From positions 62,001 through 126,000 of the forward strand of contig NZ_JAGTTN010000006.1 in the NCBI RefSeq assembly GCF_020682705.1: DNA of 64,000 nt, given 5' to 3'. Below, piece by piece: positions 60,585-64,000 of the stretch (position 1 is its first letter; every line of letters begins with the position of its first letter). This DNA comes from Microbacterium allomyrinae. GTDB taxonomy: Bacteria > Actinomycetota > Actinomycetes > Actinomycetales > Microbacteriaceae. The translations under genes were made by a program, and so were the position numbers. The notes under the pieces were generated by a model. The model had not been told where the DNA came from, made no database searches, and saw only the letters and a list, made by a program, of their open reading frames with translations.

Positions 60585-61280
60585 ATGAGCGTGGCAGACA
60601 GACTCGTGCTCATCGCCGGCGCGACCAGCCCATCGGGGCTCGCGGCCTCCCGGGTCCTGGTTTCGGCCGGGGCCCGGGTGGTCGCCGTCGGGAGGGACGC
60701 CGCGAAGCTCGACGAGCTCGCGGAGGCCCTCCGACCGGCCGCCGGACCGGGCTCGCTCCGCACGGAGGTGTGCGATCTCACCGACGAAGCCGATGTCGCC
60801 GAGCTCGTCGCACGCGTGCACGCGGCAGACGGGCCGGTCGACGGCATCCTGCACCTGGTCGGCGGATGGCGCGGCGGAGGCGGACTGGCGGGCCAGACCG
60901 ACGAGGACTACCGCTTCCTCGAACGGTCGCTCACGGCGCTGCGCCACGTCACTCGCGCGTTCGATGCCGATCTCCGGGCCTCCGATGCCGGGCGCCTCGC
61001 GGTCGTCTCATCGACCTCGGTCGCCCGTCCGCTCGCCGGCGGTGCGAACTACGCGGCCGTGAAGGCCGCGACCGAGGCCTGGGCGCGCGCCGTGGCGCAG
61101 GGCTTCGCGAAGGATGCCCGGGATGGCGGGAAGCCGCTGGCCGCGGCATCCGTCGTCTTCCGGGTCACGGCTCTCTCAGGACTCGAGGACTCGCTCGCCC
61201 AGCGGTTCGCGGACCTCTGGGCGAGCGACGCCGAGGCCGTGAACGACACCATCGTCGAACTCACCGACCCGAGCCTGTGA
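60585..61280 (+). CDS. Short-chain dehydrogenase/reductase
   Basis: The 231-residue SDR has a modified cofactor loop GATSPSGLAASR, the DLTDEADV segment, SSTS for the catalytic serine, and YAAVK with Tyr156 and Lys160. It is slightly shorter than typical SDRs at the C-terminus. The ATG at 60585 has GGGAG five bases upstream. It lies between the DUF6421 and threonine aldolase genes, and a hydroxy- or keto-acid substrate related to them is likely (inference). Confidence 0.88.
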   Translation: MSVADRLVLIAGATSPSGLAASRVLVSAGARVVAVGRDAAKLDELAEALRPAAGPGSLRTEVCDLTDEADVAELVARVHAADGPVDGILHLVGGWRGGGGLAGQTDEDYRFLERSLTALRHVTRAFDADLRASDAGRLAVVSSTSVARPLAGGANYAAVKAATEAWARAVAQGFAKDARDGGKPLAAASVVFRVTALSGLEDSLAQRFADLWASDAEAVNDTIVELTDPSL

Positions 61281-61306
61281 AAAGCCAGGCGGCTGCCCGT
61301 CACAGC

Positions 61307-61312
61307 TAGATT
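61307..61312 (+). promoter_or_regulatory. TAGATT -10 box, leaderless threonine aldolase gene
   Basis: TAGATT ends eight bases before the GTG at 61321, with no Shine-Dalgarno between, which suggests a leaderless transcript separate from the SDR gene 40 nt upstream. Confidence 0.4.
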
Positions 61313-61320
61313 GGACAACC

Positions 61321-62391
61321 GTGACCACGATCCACGACCCGAACCTGCGCGGTTTCGCCTCCGACAACTACTCCGGCATCCACCCCGAGGTGCTCGCGGC
61401 CATCGCCGCCGCCAACGAGGGCCACCAGGTCGCCTACGGCGAGGACGACTACACCGGGCGGCTGCAGCAGGTCTTCGCGCGTCACTTCGGCGAAGGCGCC
61501 GAGGCGTTCCCGGTCTTCAACGGAACCGGAGCCAACGTCGTCGGACTCCAGTCGATGCTGCCCCGCTGGGGCGCGGTGATCGCCGCGAGCACGGCGCACA
61601 TCAACGTCGACGAGGGCGGGGCTCCCGAGCGGGTCGGCGGCATCAAGATCCTGGGCGTCCCCACCGACGACGGCAAGCTCACCCCTGAGCTGATCGACCG
61701 CGAGGCCTGGGGCTGGGGTGACGAGCACCGCGCGCAGCCGCTCGTCGTGTCGATCACGCAGTCGACCGAGCTCGGCACGCTGTACTCGGTCGACGAGGTG
61801 CGAGCGATCGCCGAGCACGCCCACGGCCTGGGCATGCACCTGCACATGGACGGTGCGCGCATCTCGAATGCCGCGGCGTCGCTCGGCCTGCCGCTGCGCG
61901 CATTCACGCGCGACGCCGGTGTCGACGTGCTGAGCTTCGGCGGCACCAAGAACGGCGCGATGCTGGGCGAGGCCATCGTCGTGCTGAACCCCGAGGCGTC
62001 GACGGGGCTGACCTACCTCCGCAAGCTCGACATGCAGCTCGCCTCGAAGATGCGGTTCGTCTCCGCGCAGCTCGTGGCGCTCCTCGAAGGCGACCTGTGG
62101 CTGCGCAACGCGTCGCATTCCAACGCCATGGCGCAGCGGCTGCGCGCGGGCATCGAGGCGGGCATCGCCGCCGGGTCGATCCACGGAGTGGAATTCACCC
62201 AGCGGACGCAGGCGAACGGCGTCTTCGCGACGCTGCCCGACGGCGTCGCGGACCGCCTCCGCACGTCCTTCAGGTTCTACGACTGGGATGCCGCGAAGAA
62301 CGAAGTGCGCTGGATGTGCAGTTTCGACACCTCCGAGAACGATATCGACGCGTTCCTGGCCGCGATCGCGCGCGAGACCTCGGCCGCGTAG
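61321..62391 (+). CDS. Low-specificity threonine aldolase / beta-eliminating lyase family
   Basis: The 356-residue PLP enzyme has FASDNYSGIHP, YGEDDYTGRLQ, FNGTGANVVGL, HMDGARISNAA with the cofactor aspartate, and the Schiff-base lysine K210 in FGGTKNGAMLGEA. It would cleave L-threonine or beta-hydroxy amino acids to glycine and an aldehyde. The start is a GTG. It ends the unit that begins with the DUF6421 gene. Confidence 0.92.
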   Translation: MTTIHDPNLRGFASDNYSGIHPEVLAAIAAANEGHQVAYGEDDYTGRLQQVFARHFGEGAEAFPVFNGTGANVVGLQSMLPRWGAVIAASTAHINVDEGGAPERVGGIKILGVPTDDGKLTPELIDREAWGWGDEHRAQPLVVSITQSTELGTLYSVDEVRAIAEHAHGLGMHLHMDGARISNAAASLGLPLRAFTRDAGVDVLSFGGTKNGAMLGEAIVVLNPEASTGLTYLRKLDMQLASKMRFVSAQLVALLEGDLWLRNASHSNAMAQRLRAGIEAGIAAGSIHGVEFTQRTQANGVFATLPDGVADRLRTSFRFYDWDAAKNEVRWMCSFDTSENDIDAFLAAIARETSAA

Positions 62392-62459
62392 CGGGCTCCG
62401 CGTACGCGCGCAGCGCGCGGCCGCGCGCCGGCACCCGGCCGGAGGCACTCCGAATGGAG

Positions 62460-64000
62460 TCAGGACTCGGCGCGCTCGAGGTCGTCGTCGGACGAGTCCT
62501 CGGCGCCGGCGCCGTCAGCCTCCGTCCGGTCCCCGCCGGCCTCGGCCTCGCTCTCAACCTCGGCGTTCTGGGCCGACGCGTTCTGCTCGACCAGCTGCGC
62601 CAGTTCGGCGTCGACGTCGTCTGCCGACACGTCGTCGTCGGCAGCGGCCTCCGCGGCGGGTGCCTCCACCCCCGGCTCGATCGTGACATCCCCCGTCGAC
62701 GGGGCGTCGGCATCCGTCGTCTGCTCGCGCGCCGCGGGGTGCACCGCACTGAGCGGACCCTCGGGACGGATGAGCTCCTTCACCTCTGACATGAAGCTCG
62801 TGAGCTGGTGCTGCTGCCAGCGGAGCTGTCGGGTGCGGTCCTCGGCGTCGCGCAGCACGGTCTGCGAGTGCGACGTGACGAGGTCCATGATCTTCTGCGC
62901 CTTCACCCGCGCCTGATCGAGGTGCTCGCGAGCGCGGAGCCTGGCATCTGCATCGATCTGCTGGGCCTGCGCGCGCTGGAGTCGCTCGAAGTCCTCCGCC
63001 TTGGACGACACCCGCTGGGCGTGGTCGAGCGAGGCTGCGACCTGCTCGTTCGCGTCCTGCGTGATGCGCTCCGCGTGGGCGACGGCCTGGGTGTGCAGCA
63101 CGAGGAACTCCTGGTGCGCGTCGTCCTGCCGACGGGTCAGGCTCTCTTCGAACTCGAGCGCCCGCACGCGCAGCTCGCGCACCGCCTCTTCGGCTTCGGA
63201 GCGGTCGCGCTCGGTCTCGCGGGCCACCATCGAGCGCAGCGCCGCCGCACCCTTCTCCGCCTCGGAACGGATCGCCGTGGCCTCGCGCTCGGCCTGGGCG
63301 ACCTTCTCGGCGGCGTGGGCGGCCTCGCGCTCGAGGGTCGCCTGGTGGGCGGTCAGCTCGGTGTCGATCTTGAGACGCGCCTGCTGCGAATCGTGGTGGG
63401 CGTGAGCGAGGATCGCCTCTGCTTCAGCGACGGCAGCGGTGCGGCGGTTCGCGTTCTCTGCGCGAGCGGCTTCGAGCAGCCGATCGCCCTGCACGCTGGC
63501 GTTGCGGATCAGCACGCTCGCCTGCTCTTCGGCGACCCGCAGGATCTCTTCGAACTGATGACGGTTCGGCGTCTCGTCGGGCGTGGCGACGAGTTCTTCG
63601 CTCAGCGCCTGCACCTGCTGCTCGGCGTTCGCCACCTGCACGCGGGCGGCGGCGAGTTCGATCTCGAGGCGCTGCACGACGTCGCCGTCCTGCGCCCGCG
63701 CGGCCGACACCTCGGCCCGCAGCCGCGCGATGTCGTCCTGGTGCTTCGCGTCGGCGGCGGCGAGCTGGTCCGTGAGGCGTTCGATCTCCGCGCGGCCTTC
63801 GGCGGCGGCATCGTCGACGGTCGTGGTGCGCTGCGCCTTCACCGCTTCGAGTTCGGCCTCCAGGCGATCGGCCTTCGCGCGGCTCTGCGCGACGGCGGCG
63901 CCGGCGCGGCGCTGGTGCTGCTTGAGCTGCAGCACCTCGTCGTCGGTCGCCCGCATGCGCGAGCTGAGGCCGGAGATCGCGGCGTCCACCTCATCCTTGT
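62460..64000 (-). CDS. DivIVA-like coiled-coil protein, 5' end outside window
   Basis: The frame is open from the window edge to the stop at 62460, over 510 residues, so the true start lies beyond 64000. The first visible residues are KDEVDAAISGL, close to the 'GY.KDEVDAFL' motif that opens DivIVA domains. What follows is an almost unbroken coiled coil of Ala, Glu, Gln and Arg to about residue 390, then an acidic disordered tail. It probably acts at the cell pole or septum as a scaffold. It is convergent with the aldolase gene. Confidence 0.82.
   Translation of the reverse strand, partial: KDEVDAAISGLSSRMRATDDEVLQLKQHQRRAGAAVAQSRAKADRLEAELEAVKAQRTTTVDDAAAEGRAEIERLTDQLAAADAKHQDDIARLRAEVSAARAQDGDVVQRLEIELAAARVQVANAEQQVQALSEELVATPDETPNRHQFEEILRVAEEQASVLIRNASVQGDRLLEAARAENANRRTAAVAEAEAILAHAHHDSQQARLKIDTELTAHQATLEREAAHAAEKVAQAEREATAIRSEAEKGAAALRSMVARETERDRSEAEEAVRELRVRALEFEESLTRRQDDAHQEFLVLHTQAVAHAERITQDANEQVAASLDHAQRVSSKAEDFERLQRAQAQQIDADARLRAREHLDQARVKAQKIMDLVTSHSQTVLRDAEDRTRQLRWQQHQLTSFMSEVKELIRPEGPLSAVHPAAREQTTDADAPSTGDVTIEPGVEAPAAEAAADDDVSADDVDAELAQLVEQNASAQNAEVESEAEAGGDRTEADGAGAEDSSDDDLERAES

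Overview
The window is high-GC DNA (roughly 70% by eye) from an actinobacterium. Microbacteriaceae, most likely Microbacterium or a close relative, is the best guess. The basis is the sequence of RpoB and RpoC, many GGATGCC/GGCATCC words, GTG and TTG starts, F420-type enzymes, a DivIVA-like coiled coil, and palindromes resembling those dispersed in that family. I see no rRNA, tRNA, transposase, integrase or true CRISPR array. The assignment is by recognition, not by search.

Layout. 1-9821 (minus): a very long Ig-like/fibronectin-type surface protein that runs off the left edge, its upstream Ser/Thr kinase, and four small hypothetical or membrane proteins. 10038-17446 (minus): rpoC and rpoB, the latter with a TTG start, a long leader and a clear promoter. 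17753-27510 (plus): a four-gene island divergent from rpoB. It holds two tandem paralogous DUF4062-STAND ATPases, a CHAT-type caspase-like protease, and a protein fusing an alpha/beta hydrolase to a metacaspase. This is the best candidate for an undescribed conflict or regulated-death system. 27518-36004: 5-oxoprolinase genes (pxpA and a fused pxpBC) and a peptide ABC transporter whose fused ATPase gene lies convergent to its permease and binding-protein genes. 36260-46629: small housekeeping and accessory genes (spermidine-synthase-like, TPR, SprT-like, ComB-like, SRPBCC-like, GNAT, FMN reductase, FtsX/LolD-type ABC exporter, hemerythrin, and a two-component system).

46902-57359 (plus) looks like a reductive pyrimidine catabolism unit. 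It encodes an N-carbamoyl-beta-alanine amidohydrolase, a dihydropyrimidinase, an F420-dependent LLM oxidoreductase and a four-gene ABC importer of the NMT1/THI5 type. After a striking GC-rich palindrome array come a class III aminotransferase and a malonate/methylmalonate semialdehyde dehydrogenase. Together these would carry N-carbamoyl-beta-alanine through beta-alanine and malonate semialdehyde to acetyl-CoA. No classical dihydropyrimidine dehydrogenase is present. 57400-64000 holds a diacylglycerol-kinase-like protein, an Lrp/AsnC regulator, a DUF6421-SDR-threonine aldolase trio, and the 3' part of a DivIVA-like coiled-coil gene.

Two themes recur at small scale. Several genes have a TANNNT hexamer only 6-8 nt before the start codon and little or no Shine-Dalgarno sequence, which suggests leaderless transcripts. 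Long perfect stem-loops sit at gene ends and act either as terminators or as members of dispersed palindrome families.
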